Origin: an uncultured Alistipes sp.
GTDB lineage: Bacteria; Bacteroidota; Bacteroidia; Bacteroidales; Rikenellaceae
Assembly (NCBI GenBank): GCA_947177225.1
Contig: CAMWTS010000002.1
Location: 89,490-153,489 of the forward strand
Length of the DNA: 64,000 bases
Direction: 5' to 3'
Positions 1 through 9,864 of the stretch are shown here, in pieces. The position numbers were made by a program, and so were the translations under genes. Position 1 is the first letter of the stretch. Every line of letters begins with the position of its first letter. The notes below the pieces were generated by a model that had not been told where the DNA came from, did no database searches, and saw nothing but the letters and a program-made list of their open reading frames with translations.

Positions 1-171
1 AAATAGCGTATTAATATTATTTTAGCTCATAATAATACTAAAACCGCATCATTAAATAATCATTAATTTTTCAATATACACTATAAATCAGCAATAAAAA
101 AGAGTGTTGCGCCGCAATAATATCGTATTAAGACAAAATAATACAATACGACTATGTAAAATTAATGTAAT

Positions 172-208
172 TTTGTACAACCGCAATTAAATTTTAATAC
201 TATTTTTG
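172..208 (+). promoter_or_regulatory. Putative promoter of the GH26/AraC pair
   Basis: TATTTTTG at 201-208 fits the Bacteroidota -7 consensus TAnnTTTG. TTTG at 172-175 could be the -33 box, but the 25-nt spacer is longer than the usual 19-21. The -7 box ends two bases before the ATG at 211, so a transcript started here would be nearly leaderless. The whole 1-210 stretch is AT-rich and has repeated CGTATTA/TAATACG-type words (around 7-13 and 124-150) that could bind the neighbouring AraC protein; that is inference. Confidence 0.4.
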
Positions 209-210
209 CC

Positions 211-1338
211 ATGAAGAAAACCATACTCACCATGATAGCATCTGCCGCAGTCGCAGCCTGCACCCAAAACGAGACTCCGCAGCCGGCACAGCCGTGCGAT
301 ACGCAGGCCACCGCCGCCACTGCCGAGATGTTCGACATGATGAAAAAAGCAGCCGCTCACGGCGTTATGCTCGGCCACCAGGACGACTTGTCGTATGGCG
401 TGGGCTGGGTCGACACAGGCGAGCGGCGCAGCGACGTACGCGACGTATGCGGCGATTACCCTGCCCTGTTCGGCTGGGATCTGGGACACATCGAACTTGC
501 CGACTCGACACGCAACCTCGACGGCGTTGAGTTCGAACGCATGCGCGACAATATCCGGTTCGTCCACGAGCAGGGCGGAGTCAATGCACTTTCGTGGCAC
601 CCGCGCAACCCGCTCACCGGCAACGATGCCTGGGACATATCGTCCACAGAGGTCGTGTCGTCGATCATCGGCAGCGGAGAGCTCCACGACACTTATACCG
701 CATGGCTCGATCGCGTGGCCGACTTCCTGCTGAGTCTGGAAGACTCCGACGGCGAACCGATACCCGTCATATTCCGCCCCTACCACGAGATGTCGGGCAG
801 CTGGTTCTGGTGGGGAGCCAAACTCTGTTCGACAGCCGATTACAAACAACTGTGGCGCGAGACGATCGACCACCTGCACTCGCGCGGCGTACACAACATC
901 GTGGTGGCATACTCTATGGCCGACTATCTCGACGAGCAGTCATTCGCCGAGCGTTATCCGGGCGATGACTATGTAGATATAGTGGGTTTCGACATCTATC
1001 AATACGGCACCGTCGAGGAGTTCCTCGCCCAGATGAAGATCAAGTCGGAGGTGGCCGCAGCATTTGCCCGCAATCACGACAAGATATGGGCTGTATGCGA
1101 ATGCGGATATGAGGGCATACCGCAAGACGACTGGTTCACAGAGGTTCTCTCGCAGTACATCTGCGGCACCGATTGCAGCCATGCACTGCTGTGGCGCAAC
1201 GCTCACGACCGCGAAGGACACTTCTACGCAAGCTACCCGTCGCACTCGTCGGCCGACGACATGCGCCGTCTGGCCTCGCGCGACGACGTGCTGATGCTCG
1301 GCGACTACAACTCACTGAAATCGGCCTTACGCAAATGA
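211..1338 (+). CDS. GH26 family beta-mannanase-like lipoprotein
   Basis: This 375-residue protein is a glycoside hydrolase family 26 enzyme, expected to cleave beta-1,4-mannan or related glucans from the cell surface or periplasm. The N-terminus is a lipoprotein signal with lipobox AVAAC and Cys17 as the lipidated residue. The acid/base glutamate is in RPYHEMSGSWFWWG (about E193) and the nucleophile in AVCECGYEG (about E297). WHPRNP near 129-134 and YSMADY near 234-239 are further GH26 barrel strands. The stop codon overlaps the start of the downstream AraC gene, so the two are probably co-transcribed and the regulator may sense the enzyme's product. Exact substrate is not determinable here. 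Confidence 0.88.
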   Translation: MKKTILTMIASAAVAACTQNETPQPAQPCDTQATAATAEMFDMMKKAAAHGVMLGHQDDLSYGVGWVDTGERRSDVRDVCGDYPALFGWDLGHIELADSTRNLDGVEFERMRDNIRFVHEQGGVNALSWHPRNPLTGNDAWDISSTEVVSSIIGSGELHDTYTAWLDRVADFLLSLEDSDGEPIPVIFRPYHEMSGSWFWWGAKLCSTADYKQLWRETIDHLHSRGVHNIVVAYSMADYLDEQSFAERYPGDDYVDIVGFDIYQYGTVEEFLAQMKIKSEVAAAFARNHDKIWAVCECGYEGIPQDDWFTEVLSQYICGTDCSHALLWRNAHDREGHFYASYPSHSSADDMRRLASRDDVLMLGDYNSLKSALRK

Positions 1339-2219
1339 TAAGTTCAATTCTGACGGAGGTTCCGCCCGTAAACGCGGAGGAGAGTTTCGCGATATTCGAA
1401 CGGCACAAGACATCGTTCAACTTTCCCATACACATACACTCGCTCTTCGAACTGAACTACATCGAGAACGCACGCGGCGCACAACGCATCGTCGGCGACC
1501 ACACCTCCGAAATCGACGATCTCGAACTGGTGCTCATCACCGGTCCGAATCTCGAACACGCATGGGTCGATCACAACTGCCGCTCGAACGACATCTACGA
1601 GATCACCATACAGATGAACTCCGATCTGTTCGACGGCGGATTATTCGGCAAAAAGCAGTTTAGGTTCATTCGACAGATGTTCGAACGCGCCACACACGGC
1701 CTGGCCTTCTCGCGACCGACGATCATCAACACGAAACCGATATTGTCGGAGCTGATCGCCTCGACCGATCCATTCAACTCGATGCTCATCTTCCTCAGAC
1801 TGCTGCATACACTCTCGCTCGACGAAAACAGCGAGGTGCTGTCGCACCAGATGTTCTCGTCAGGTGTCACCACCTACGACTCGCGGCGCGTCAAGATGGT
1901 CATGGAGTACCTCGAACAACATTACAACGAACACATTTCGCTGTCGGACGTAGCTGCGCTGGTCAACATGAGCACCTCGTCGTTCAGCCGCTTCATCAAA
2001 CTGCGCACGGGCAAAAACTTCATCGACTGTCTCAACGAGATACGGGTCAGTGCCGTGGCGCGCCTGCTCGTCGACGAACCGACCAACTCCATAGCCGACA
2101 TCGCCTACAAATGCGGCTTCAACAACATATCCAACTTCAACCGCATATTCAAGCGTCTGCGCGGCTTCACCCCGCAACAATTCCGCGAACAGTTCGTCAA
2201 GAAACGTATCGTGATCTGA
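1335..2219 (+). CDS. AraC-family transcriptional regulator
   Basis: A 294-residue AraC/XylS regulator. The frame is open far upstream, but I chose the ATG at 1335 because it overlaps the GH26 stop as ATGA, and because the resulting start (MISSILTEV) leads directly into a cupin-like sensor domain with the typical HIHSLFELNYIE segment. The C-terminal about 100 residues carry two helix-turn-helices: ISLSDVAALVNMSTSSFSRF and SIADIAYKCGFNNISNFNRI, followed by the family signature GFTPQQFRE. The arrangement suggests a local sugar-responsive activator of the GH26 gene. The ligand is unknown. Confidence 0.88.
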   Translation: MISSILTEVPPVNAEESFAIFERHKTSFNFPIHIHSLFELNYIENARGAQRIVGDHTSEIDDLELVLITGPNLEHAWVDHNCRSNDIYEITIQMNSDLFDGGLFGKKQFRFIRQMFERATHGLAFSRPTIINTKPILSELIASTDPFNSMLIFLRLLHTLSLDENSEVLSHQMFSSGVTTYDSRRVKMVMEYLEQHYNEHISLSDVAALVNMSTSSFSRFIKLRTGKNFIDCLNEIRVSAVARLLVDEPTNSIADIAYKCGFNNISNFNRIFKRLRGFTPQQFREQFVKKRIVI

Positions 2220-2346
2220 TACTCGGCAGCCCGTGCAAGCACGGCTCTGCGCCCAATCTATCGAAAAGGTGCAATATTTGCTGGTTGCCGCATACAATAC
2301 CGAGTGTCGCCGACAGTATCGACTCTGGCTGCGACGCTCCGAATAA

Positions 2347-3609
<1,263 letters not shown>

Positions 3610-3615
3610 ACTCTC

Positions 3616-3740
3616 TTTTTTGTGAAAAGCGGTATTCTGCCGCTGCGCAAACGAAGATCGCCCAGATGAGAAATACTGACGTATTTCCCATCTGGGCGAA
3701 CTGGTTTTGAATGACAGCCAACTGCTTTTGACGAAAGAAA
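3616..3740. repeat. Family A palindromic element, copy A1
   Basis: The element has imperfect terminal inverted repeats (TTTTTTGTGAAAAGC at 3616-3630 and CTGCTTTTGACGAAAGAAA at 3722-3740). It encloses a long central hairpin at 3659-3698 with arms CGCCCAGATGAGAAATAC and GTATTTCCCATCTGGGCG around TGAC. It lies directly after the enolase stop and shares its architecture with copies at 31466, 36301, 63721 and 63866. It may act as the 3' end of the eno mRNA or be a non-autonomous mobile element. No other gene is seen between 3610 and 3864. Confidence 0.75.
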
Positions 3741-3864
3741 CAGCGAATAAATCTTCGGCTACGACCATCTATCGCCCTGCCTCGTTGAGCGAAGAGCCGA
3801 ACTCGCACGAGCGATTCCCAGTCGCGAAAACAGCGCAGGAATCCCAACCGCAGGCGGCTGCCCA

Positions 3865-5076
3865 TCAACGGTTAATCAGCAGAGACGAATCGCCATAGCT
3901 CAAAAAGCGGAAGTCGTTGGAGAGGGCGTAGTCGTAGATTCTGTGCCAGTCGTCACCGACATATGCGCCCACCAGCAACAGCAGCGTCGACTTGGGCTGA
4001 TGGAAGTTGGTGATTATATACCTCACCACACGGAAGCGGAATCCGAGCGGCGTTATCATGATCTGCGTCGAGGCCTTGATGCGGTCGAGTACGGCCGTGC
4101 GCATATACTCCGACAATATCGACAACGCTTCGTCACCCCCGAAATCGTCGGGCAGATCGTACAGCTCCCACTGCCCCACAGTACGGCCGGCATCGACATC
4201 GCCGGCGGTCTTTATACGCCACGCCAAAGCCGCGAGCGACTCCAACGTACGCACCGACGTGGTGCCGACGGCAGTGATCGTACCATAGCGGGCACGCAGG
4301 TGATCCACCGTTGAGAGCGACACCTCGAAGTGTTCGGTGTGCATGGCATGCCTGGCAGCATCGTCGTCCTTGACCGGAAGAAACGTTCCGGCACCGACGT
4401 GCAGCGTCACCTCGTCGAACTCCACTCCGCGCCCGCGCAACGAATCGATCAGCTCGCGCGTGAAGTGCAGACCGGCCGTCGGCGCCGCCACCGAACCCTC
4501 GATACGCGAATATACGGTCTGGTAGCGCGTATTGTCGATCTCCTCGCTGTCGCGGTTGAGATATGGAGGTATAGGTATGCGTCCCAGATGTTCGAGCAGT
4601 TGGCCGAATGTCATGTCGGCCGTCCACTCGAAGCGGACGATATGTTCGCGCACGCCACGCTCGACAATGCGTGCCGCAAGGCGGCAGTCGCGACCGTCGA
4701 CCGTAAAATCGATTCCTACCTCACCCTCTTTCCACTTCTTCAAGTTGCCGACGATGCAGCTCCACTCGGCACACCCCTTGACGGCGAAGGCACGTTCGTA
4801 ATCGGCCGGGGAGTGGGGTTCGAGACAGAATATCTCGATGCGCGCACCCGAAGACTTGTGCATGATGAGTCGCGCACGCACAACGCGTGTATTGTTGAAT
4901 ATGAGCGTGGCTCCGTCGGGCAGCAAGTCGCCGATGTTGCCGAACGTGCTTTGCGTGATCTCGCCATGACGGTAGACAAGCAGTTTCGACGACGCACGGT
5001 CATCGAGCGGGAACTTGGCTATGCGATCGTCGGTGAGCGGATAGTCGTACTGGTTGATATCGATATGTCTCTCCAT
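3865..5076 (-). CDS. queA: S-adenosylmethionine:tRNA ribosyltransferase-isomerase
   Basis: QueA transfers and isomerises the ribosyl group of SAM onto preQ1 in tRNA, making epoxyqueuosine. The protein is 403 residues, about 50 longer than the commonest QueA size; the extra length falls around the segment with LPDDFGGDEALSILSEYM. Family motifs are clear: DRIAKFPLDDRASSKLL, FNNTRVVRARL, GRIPIPPYL, YQTVYSRIEGSVAAPTAGLH, LHVGAGTFLPVK, TAVGTTSVRTLES and TNFHQPKSTLLLLV. I chose the start at 5076 (MERHIDINQYDYPL) because a -7 box lies at 5101-5108, so the longer upstream frame would not be transcribed. It is probably monocistronic. Confidence 0.95.
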   Translation of the reverse strand: MERHIDINQYDYPLTDDRIAKFPLDDRASSKLLVYRHGEITQSTFGNIGDLLPDGATLIFNNTRVVRARLIMHKSSGARIEIFCLEPHSPADYERAFAVKGCAEWSCIVGNLKKWKEGEVGIDFTVDGRDCRLAARIVERGVREHIVRFEWTADMTFGQLLEHLGRIPIPPYLNRDSEEIDNTRYQTVYSRIEGSVAAPTAGLHFTRELIDSLRGRGVEFDEVTLHVGAGTFLPVKDDDAARHAMHTEHFEVSLSTVDHLRARYGTITAVGTTSVRTLESLAALAWRIKTAGDVDAGRTVGQWELYDLPDDFGGDEALSILSEYMRTAVLDRIKASTQIMITPLGFRFRVVRYIITNFHQPKSTLLLLVGAYVGDDWHRIYDYALSNDFRFLSYGDSSLLINR

Positions 5077-5100
5077 GTCGGGTTTGCTTATTGATCGGTG

Positions 5101-5108
5101 CAAAGATA
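5101..5108 (-). promoter_or_regulatory. -7 box of queA promoter
   Basis: On the minus strand this reads TATCTTTG, a perfect TAnnTTTG box 24 nt upstream of the queA ATG. No clear TTTG -33 box is seen at the expected distance. Confidence 0.6.
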
Positions 5109-5142
5109 GCGATTTTTGGCATATGCGCACCGATCGTCATAT

Positions 5143-5178
5143 AAAACAGACAGCCCTCCCCATCAGGGAAAGGCTGTC
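5143..5178 (-). terminator. Intrinsic terminator of the OmpA gene
   Basis: On the minus strand GACAGCC pairs with GGCTGTC (with further pairing of the inner CCC/GGG) and is followed by TGTTTTAT. It sits 23 nt after the stop of the OmpA-family gene. Confidence 0.7.
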
Positions 5179-5201
5179 GATGTATGATATCCTGCGCGGA
5201 A

Positions 5202-6413
5202 TTACTTGATAATCACGCAACGCTGGATCATAGGCTTCATATCGGGGAATGCTGCAACCGAGCTGCCCAAGCCCTGACCGTCGGCCGTCGGCAGAATGCG
5301 AGAAGCATCGATACCGTTGTCGATAAGGTAGTCGGCAACAGCCTTGGCGCGCTGCTCAGAGAGCTTCTGATTGAACTGGGCGCTTCCGGTAGCCTTGTCT
5401 GCATAACCCGTAACGGTGAACTTCACGTTGCTGTCCTTAACGGCTGCGATGAACTTGTCGAGCGACGCCTTGGCATAGTCGGTCAACTTGGCAGAACCGA
5501 TATTGAAGAATACCGAGGTCTCGGGCAGGATAGTCTCCGTAGCCACAGGACGCTTCAAGCAGTTGTTCAGATCGTTCTTCAAACGAGCATTCTCGGCATC
5601 GGCATCACCGATACGCTTGTTGGCGGCAGCCAACTTGTTGTTTGCGTCGTTCAAACGGTTGTTCAGATCGCCGATAGCGGCCAGATAACCGTCTACGTCC
5701 TCCTGGCTGTATGCCTTGGTCCAGTTGCGCTTGTTGAAACGATAGGCGATACCCACCGATGCAGAGTATGCGAAAGCGTAGTTGCCGCCACCGCGAATCT
5801 CAGGCAGGAGCGAGTTCTCGCGCAGTATCCATGTACGCAAATCGAGCTGAATATCCAGGCACTTGCATACGCGGAACTTGTTCAACAAACCGGCAGTGAG
5901 AGAGAACTCACCGTCATAGCTGCCCACCGAGTTATCGGTGAACGAGCTTGCATGATAACCGAAACCGGCATAGGGAATGGCGTAATAGACGCGATCCTCA
6001 CGATAACCGCCGATCCAGTTAGAGAGATTAATCATGATATCGGTATGAACGAATACATAGGGAGTCTGATAGAGTCCCGTACCGAACTCGGCCGTATTCA
6101 TCGAATAGTTCTGATACTGACCGCCGTCCAACTGAACGCGCATACCGATTATGGGAGCAAACCATTTGGTCAAGGCAAAATTGGCATTCCAGCTGTTACG
6201 ATCGAGGAATTTGCCAGGATCGCTCAAACCGGCTTTGGTCGAGACATCGAGGAACGAGTTACCGAAGCCCGCCGAGATCTCCCAGTTATCCCAGAATTTG
6301 TTGGTCTCGTGACCCTTCCAGCGAAGTTTCTCACTCTTTCCCTCCTGAGCCGTCACGTTCATCGAAAGCAACGTGCACACAACCAATAATGTAGCAAGTA
6401 AACTTTTTTTCAT
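5202..6413 (-). CDS. OmpA-family outer-membrane protein
   Basis: A 403-residue outer-membrane protein that anchors the outer membrane to peptidoglycan. It has a signal peptide (MKKSLLATLLVVCTLLSMNVTAQ), an N-terminal beta-barrel rich in aromatic strands (residues about 25-250), a short linker region with NDANNKLAAANKRIGDADAE that looks helical, and a C-terminal OmpA peptidoglycan-binding domain with FFNIGSAKLTDYAKASLDK and the TGYADKATGSAQFNQKLSEQRA core. The start at 6413 was chosen over a longer frame because of the signal peptide and the -7 box upstream. It is flanked by terminators on both sides, so it is probably transcribed alone. Confidence 0.92.
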   Translation of the reverse strand: MKKSLLATLLVVCTLLSMNVTAQEGKSEKLRWKGHETNKFWDNWEISAGFGNSFLDVSTKAGLSDPGKFLDRNSWNANFALTKWFAPIIGMRVQLDGGQYQNYSMNTAEFGTGLYQTPYVFVHTDIMINLSNWIGGYREDRVYYAIPYAGFGYHASSFTDNSVGSYDGEFSLTAGLLNKFRVCKCLDIQLDLRTWILRENSLLPEIRGGGNYAFAYSASVGIAYRFNKRNWTKAYSQEDVDGYLAAIGDLNNRLNDANNKLAAANKRIGDADAENARLKNDLNNCLKRPVATETILPETSVFFNIGSAKLTDYAKASLDKFIAAVKDSNVKFTVTGYADKATGSAQFNQKLSEQRAKAVADYLIDNGIDASRILPTADGQGLGSSVAAFPDMKPMIQRCVIIK

Positions 6414-6486
6414 AATTTTAAAATTTCTATTGTGTTCTTCAATGTTCTTTATACACTTTTCGTGCTTTACGCAAACTAACTGACGG

Positions 6487-6494
6487 CAAATATA
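6487..6494 (-). promoter_or_regulatory. -7 box of the OmpA-family gene
   Basis: The minus strand reads TATATTTG, matching TAnnTTTG, about 75 nt upstream of the chosen ATG. It is immediately downstream of the nrdJ terminator. Confidence 0.5.
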
Positions 6495-6506
6495 CAAATA
6501 ATATAC

Positions 6507-6537
6507 AAAAAAAGTCTGCGGCGGCAGACTTTTTTTC
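6507..6537 (-). terminator. Intrinsic terminator of nrdJ
   Basis: On the minus strand AAAGTCTGC and GCAGACTTT form a nine-base stem around CGCC, followed by a run of seven T. It lies about 24 nt after the nrdJ stop. The hairpin has A/T runs on both sides, so it could work in either direction. Confidence 0.85.
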
Positions 6538-6560
6538 TTAAAGGTATATTTTTTAGCGGT

Positions 6561-9110
6561 TTACCCGCACTTGGAATATCCGCACGACATACATGTCAGG
6601 CAGCCGTTCTGGTAGGCCATATTCTCCTGACCGCACTGCGGACACTTGCCCTTGCCCTTGGTTCCGTCGGCTATATACTGCTTCAAAGCACGCTCCACAC
6701 CGTTCTTCCAGGTGTTGATCGTCTCGCTGTCCAGATGCAGACCGTCGATCAGCTGCACCACCTTCTCGATAGGCATGCCATAGCGCAAGACGCCCGATAT
6801 GAGTTTGGCATAGTTCCAGAACTCCTCGTCGAACAGACGCGAGATACCGCCGATGGTATTGGTATAGCCGTAACGGTCGACATACTGGAAATCGTAGCGC
6901 TTGGTGCCGTCCTTCTCCGATACCTTTATTATAGAACCGTGAGTAATCTTGGGCGGAATATACATGGCGTCCTCCTCGATCTTTCCCGTGAAGATCTCAT
7001 AGGGGCGATCCTCCTGCTTGCCCACGAAGGCGATCCAATCCTCCTTGCCGTTCTTGAAGCGGACGATGTCGGCCGGAATCGAATCGGGACGCTTGATAGT
7101 CTCGCCGCTGCGTGCCGCATCATCGTTCTTCTTGCTCTTGATATCGAGCAACACGCCGTCGCGACAGCCGTCGCGATAGACCGTCACACCCTTGCAGCCG
7201 CACTCCCATGCCGTGCGATAGACCTGTGCGACAAGCTCTTCCGACACCTCATTGGGAAGATTGACCGTGACAGATATAGAGTGGTCGACCCACTTCTGAA
7301 TAGCACCCTGCATCTTGACTTTGGCCACCCAGTCGATATCGTTGGCCGTAGCCTTGTGGTAGGGCGACGCCTCCAACATGGAATTGAGCTGGTCGTCAGA
7401 TACGGTTTGCAGCTTAGAGGTGTCGTAACCGTTGACCTCCAACCACTTGATGAAATTATGGTGATAGACGTAATACTCTACGAACTTCTCGCCCGTCTCG
7501 TCGATGAACGACGCCTGCTGCCCCTTGTCCGAAGGATTGATCTTGCGACGGCGCTTGTATACGGGACGGAACACCGGTTCGATGCCCGACGTGGTTTGCG
7601 ACATAAGCGACGTGGTGCCCGTAGGAGCGATGGTAAGCATGGCAATGTTGCGGCGACCGTATTTGACCATCTCCTCGTAAAGAGCGGGATCGGCCTCGCG
7701 GATACGGCCTATCATAGGATTGTTGCGCTCCTTCTCGGCATCGTACACACCGAATGCACCGCGCTCGCGAGCCATCTTGACTGATGCCCGATAGGCCTCG
7801 ACGGCCAACGTCTTGTGGACATTTACGGCGAAATCGATAGCCTCGTCCGAGCCGTAACGCAATCCCAGCGCGGCAAGCATGTCGCCCTCGGCCGTAATGC
7901 CCAGACCCGTGCGGCGACCCTTATTCGCCATATCCTTGATTTTGAGCCACAGATCGTGCTCTACACGGCGAACGTCCTCCTCTTCGGGATCGGCTTCGAT
8001 CTTCTTTATTATGAGTTCGACTTTCTCCAATTCCAGATCGATGATGTCGTCCATCATGTGCATGGCTTTGCCGATATGGTCGCGGAACTTGTCGAAATTA
8101 AAACGCGCACGCTCCGTAAACGGCTCGTCGACATAGCTCAACAGATTGATTGCCAGCAGTCGGCAGCTGTCGTACGGACACAACGGAATCTCTCCGCACG
8201 GATTGGTCGATACGGTGGTGAAACCCTCGTCGGCATAGCAGTCGGGCACGCTCTCACGGATTATCGTATCCCAAAACAACACACCCGGCTCGGCCGATTT
8301 CCATGCGTTGTGGATAATCTTGTCCCACAGCTTGCGTGCATCTATATCCTGCTCATAGAGCGGTTTCTCGGCATTTACCGGGAATTGCTGGTGATACTTT
8401 CCTCCCGACACGGCAGCCTTCATGAACTCGTCGTCGATCTTGATCGATACATTGGCACCGGTCACCTTGCCCGTATCGACCTTTGCATCGATGAAGTGCT
8501 CGGCATCGGGGTGCTTTATCAGCAGCGACAGCATCAGCGCACCGCGGCGACCGTCCTGAGCCACCTCGCGCGTAGAGTTCGAGTAACGCTCCATGAACGG
8601 AACCACACCCGTCGAGGTGAGCGCCGAATTGAGCACGGGACTGCCCGTAGGGCGTATGTGCGAGAGATCGTGTCCCACACCGCCGCGACGCTTCATCAGC
8701 TGCACCTGCTCCTCGTCCATGCGGAATATGCCGCCGTAAGAGTCGGCAGGACGCTTGTGACCTATCACAAAGCAGTTGGACAGAGATGCCACCTGAAAGT
8801 TATTGCCTATGCCGGTCATGGGGCCGCCCTGCGGAATTACATAGCGGAAATGGTCGAGCAACTCGAACACCTCCTTATGCGACAGCGGATTGGGATATTT
8901 GTTTTCGATACGCTCGATCTCCGCTGCAATGCGATTGTGCATCTGTTCGGGCGTCTTCTCGTAGATGTTGCCGAACGAATCTTTCAGAGCGTATTTGCTC
9001 ACCCACACCGTTGCCGCCAGTTCGTCGCCGCCGAAGTAGACCTTCGACGCCTCGACAGCCTCGTTGTAGTCCACCGTGGGCAGATGTTCGGGTTTGGAAG
9101 TTATTGCCAT
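6561..9110 (-). CDS. nrdJ: Adenosylcobalamin-dependent ribonucleotide reductase (class II)
   Basis: This 849-residue enzyme reduces ribonucleotides to deoxyribonucleotides using adenosylcobalamin as radical source, independent of oxygen. Recognisable elements are SLSNCFVIGHKRPADSYGGI near the N-terminus, VQLMKRRGGVGHDLSHIRPTG, the active-site STNPCGEIPLCPYDSCRL, and the phosphate-binding APTGTTSLMSQTTSGIEPVF. A C-terminal cysteine cluster (CPQCGQENMAYQNGCLTCMS, ending SKCG) probably carries the redox thiols or zinc. It stands alone between terminators. No cobalamin riboswitch was found ahead of it; the riboswitch in this window is on the class III enzyme at 58.5-61.4 kb, so the two can be alternated by B12 supply. 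Confidence 0.95.
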   Translation of the reverse strand: MAITSKPEHLPTVDYNEAVEASKVYFGGDELAATVWVSKYALKDSFGNIYEKTPEQMHNRIAAEIERIENKYPNPLSHKEVFELLDHFRYVIPQGGPMTGIGNNFQVASLSNCFVIGHKRPADSYGGIFRMDEEQVQLMKRRGGVGHDLSHIRPTGSPVLNSALTSTGVVPFMERYSNSTREVAQDGRRGALMLSLLIKHPDAEHFIDAKVDTGKVTGANVSIKIDDEFMKAAVSGGKYHQQFPVNAEKPLYEQDIDARKLWDKIIHNAWKSAEPGVLFWDTIIRESVPDCYADEGFTTVSTNPCGEIPLCPYDSCRLLAINLLSYVDEPFTERARFNFDKFRDHIGKAMHMMDDIIDLELEKVELIIKKIEADPEEEDVRRVEHDLWLKIKDMANKGRRTGLGITAEGDMLAALGLRYGSDEAIDFAVNVHKTLAVEAYRASVKMARERGAFGVYDAEKERNNPMIGRIREADPALYEEMVKYGRRNIAMLTIAPTGTTSLMSQTTSGIEPVFRPVYKRRRKINPSDKGQQASFIDETGEKFVEYYVYHHNFIKWLEVNGYDTSKLQTVSDDQLNSMLEASPYHKATANDIDWVAKVKMQGAIQKWVDHSISVTVNLPNEVSEELVAQVYRTAWECGCKGVTVYRDGCRDGVLLDIKSKKNDDAARSGETIKRPDSIPADIVRFKNGKEDWIAFVGKQEDRPYEIFTGKIEEDAMYIPPKITHGSIIKVSEKDGTKRYDFQYVDRYGYTNTIGGISRLFDEEFWNYAKLISGVLRYGMPIEKVVQLIDGLHLDSETINTWKNGVERALKQYIADGTKGKGKCPQCGQENMAYQNGCLTCMSCGYSKCG

Positions 9111-9172
9111 ATATCTGTTTATATTGTTAATCCGTATAATCGGTCACGTCCGTCGCCGTTTTAGCGAACAAC

Positions 9173-9192
9173 GCCCCTTCCGCAAAAGGGGC
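9173..9192. other. Short inverted repeat upstream of nrdJ
   Basis: GCCCCTT and AAGGGGC form a seven-base stem with a six-base loop about 60 nt upstream of the nrdJ start. It lacks a T-run on the minus side, so it is not a clear terminator; it could be an operator or a leader hairpin. Nothing else is visible between 9111 and 9277. Confidence 0.35.
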
Positions 9193-9277
9193 TTTATGAC
9201 GTTACAAAATTGGGAATTTTTTCGGAAATTATGAAAATTTCGGAGTCACGACTTTTCAACACTTTTTCTACATCGAC

Positions 9278-9312
9278 AAAAAACATGCGTCGCAGATACC
9301 TCCGACGCATGT
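9278..9312 (-). terminator. Intrinsic terminator of the META-domain gene
   Basis: On the minus strand ACATGCGTCG pairs with CGACGCATGT (ten-base stem, ten-base loop) followed by a run of T. It is 18 nt after the stop codon. Confidence 0.85.
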
Positions 9313-9330
9313 TCGTCCCGATCTTGCATG

Positions 9331-9759
9331 CTACTCCGCTGCCGGCACCGCCTTGAATATGGCCACCAGTTCACCGTGACTGAGCAGCAACATCATATCG
9401 CCGTCCATCTCGTAGTGCGTGACACGGCCGAGCATATCCATAAACTCGTCCTCCGACTGCTGGTCGGGGCACATCATGCGCGTCGAGGCCAGCGCACCGA
9501 AATCCAAAGCTCGCTTGTCATCGGTCTTATAGCTTCCCATCAGACGGTTGCAATCGCCCACACCGCTCACCTTGCCATCGGTCGAGAACAGCAGGTTGTA
9601 ACTGTCGGCGGCCTTTTCGACATCGAGTCCCATGATCTGCACCAGATGCCATTCGGTACCTGCCAGAGGCTTGACCTCACGGCTGCGAGAAGCGCAGTTG
9701 CAGCAGCTCGTCACAACGAACAGCGTCGCTGCAAATAAAATTAAAAACGATCTTTTCAT
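9331..9759 (-). CDS. META-domain lipoprotein (HslJ-like)
   Basis: A 142-residue lipoprotein: signal MKRSFLILFAATLFVVTSC with Cys19 as the lipidation site. Residues about 33-138 form a META domain, shown by LAGTEWHLVQIMG, LLFSTDGKVSGVGDCNRLMG and the hallmark LASTRMMCPDQ before an acidic helix. META/HslJ proteins are cell-envelope proteins of poorly defined role, linked in some bacteria to heat shock and drug tolerance. The start at 9759 gives a complete lipoprotein signal; longer upstream frames run through the opposing ridA gene and are rejected. Confidence 0.85.
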   Translation of the reverse strand: MKRSFLILFAATLFVVTSCCNCASRSREVKPLAGTEWHLVQIMGLDVEKAADSYNLLFSTDGKVSGVGDCNRLMGSYKTDDKRALDFGALASTRMMCPDQQSEDEFMDMLGRVTHYEMDGDMMLLLSHGELVAIFKAVPAAE

Positions 9760-9780
9760 ATTGCAAAACAATTTATTTAT

Positions 9781-9788
9781 TATCTTTG
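9781..9788 (+). promoter_or_regulatory. -7 box of ridA promoter
   Basis: TATCTTTG, a perfect TAnnTTTG box, 76 nt upstream of the ridA ATG. No TTTG -33 box is present at the expected spacing. Confidence 0.55.
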
Positions 9789-9828
9789 GCTTCGTCAAAG
9801 CGGCATGACTCCGGTCGAGTCCGCAACG

Positions 9829-9836
9829 CAAAGATA
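9829..9836 (-). promoter_or_regulatory. -7 box of the META-domain gene
   Basis: The minus strand reads TATCTTTG. It faces the ridA promoter at 9781-9788, so the 5' leaders of the two transcripts would overlap by about 30 nt. Confidence 0.55.
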
Positions 9837-9864
9837 ATACAAAACATTCAAAACTTATGAAAAT

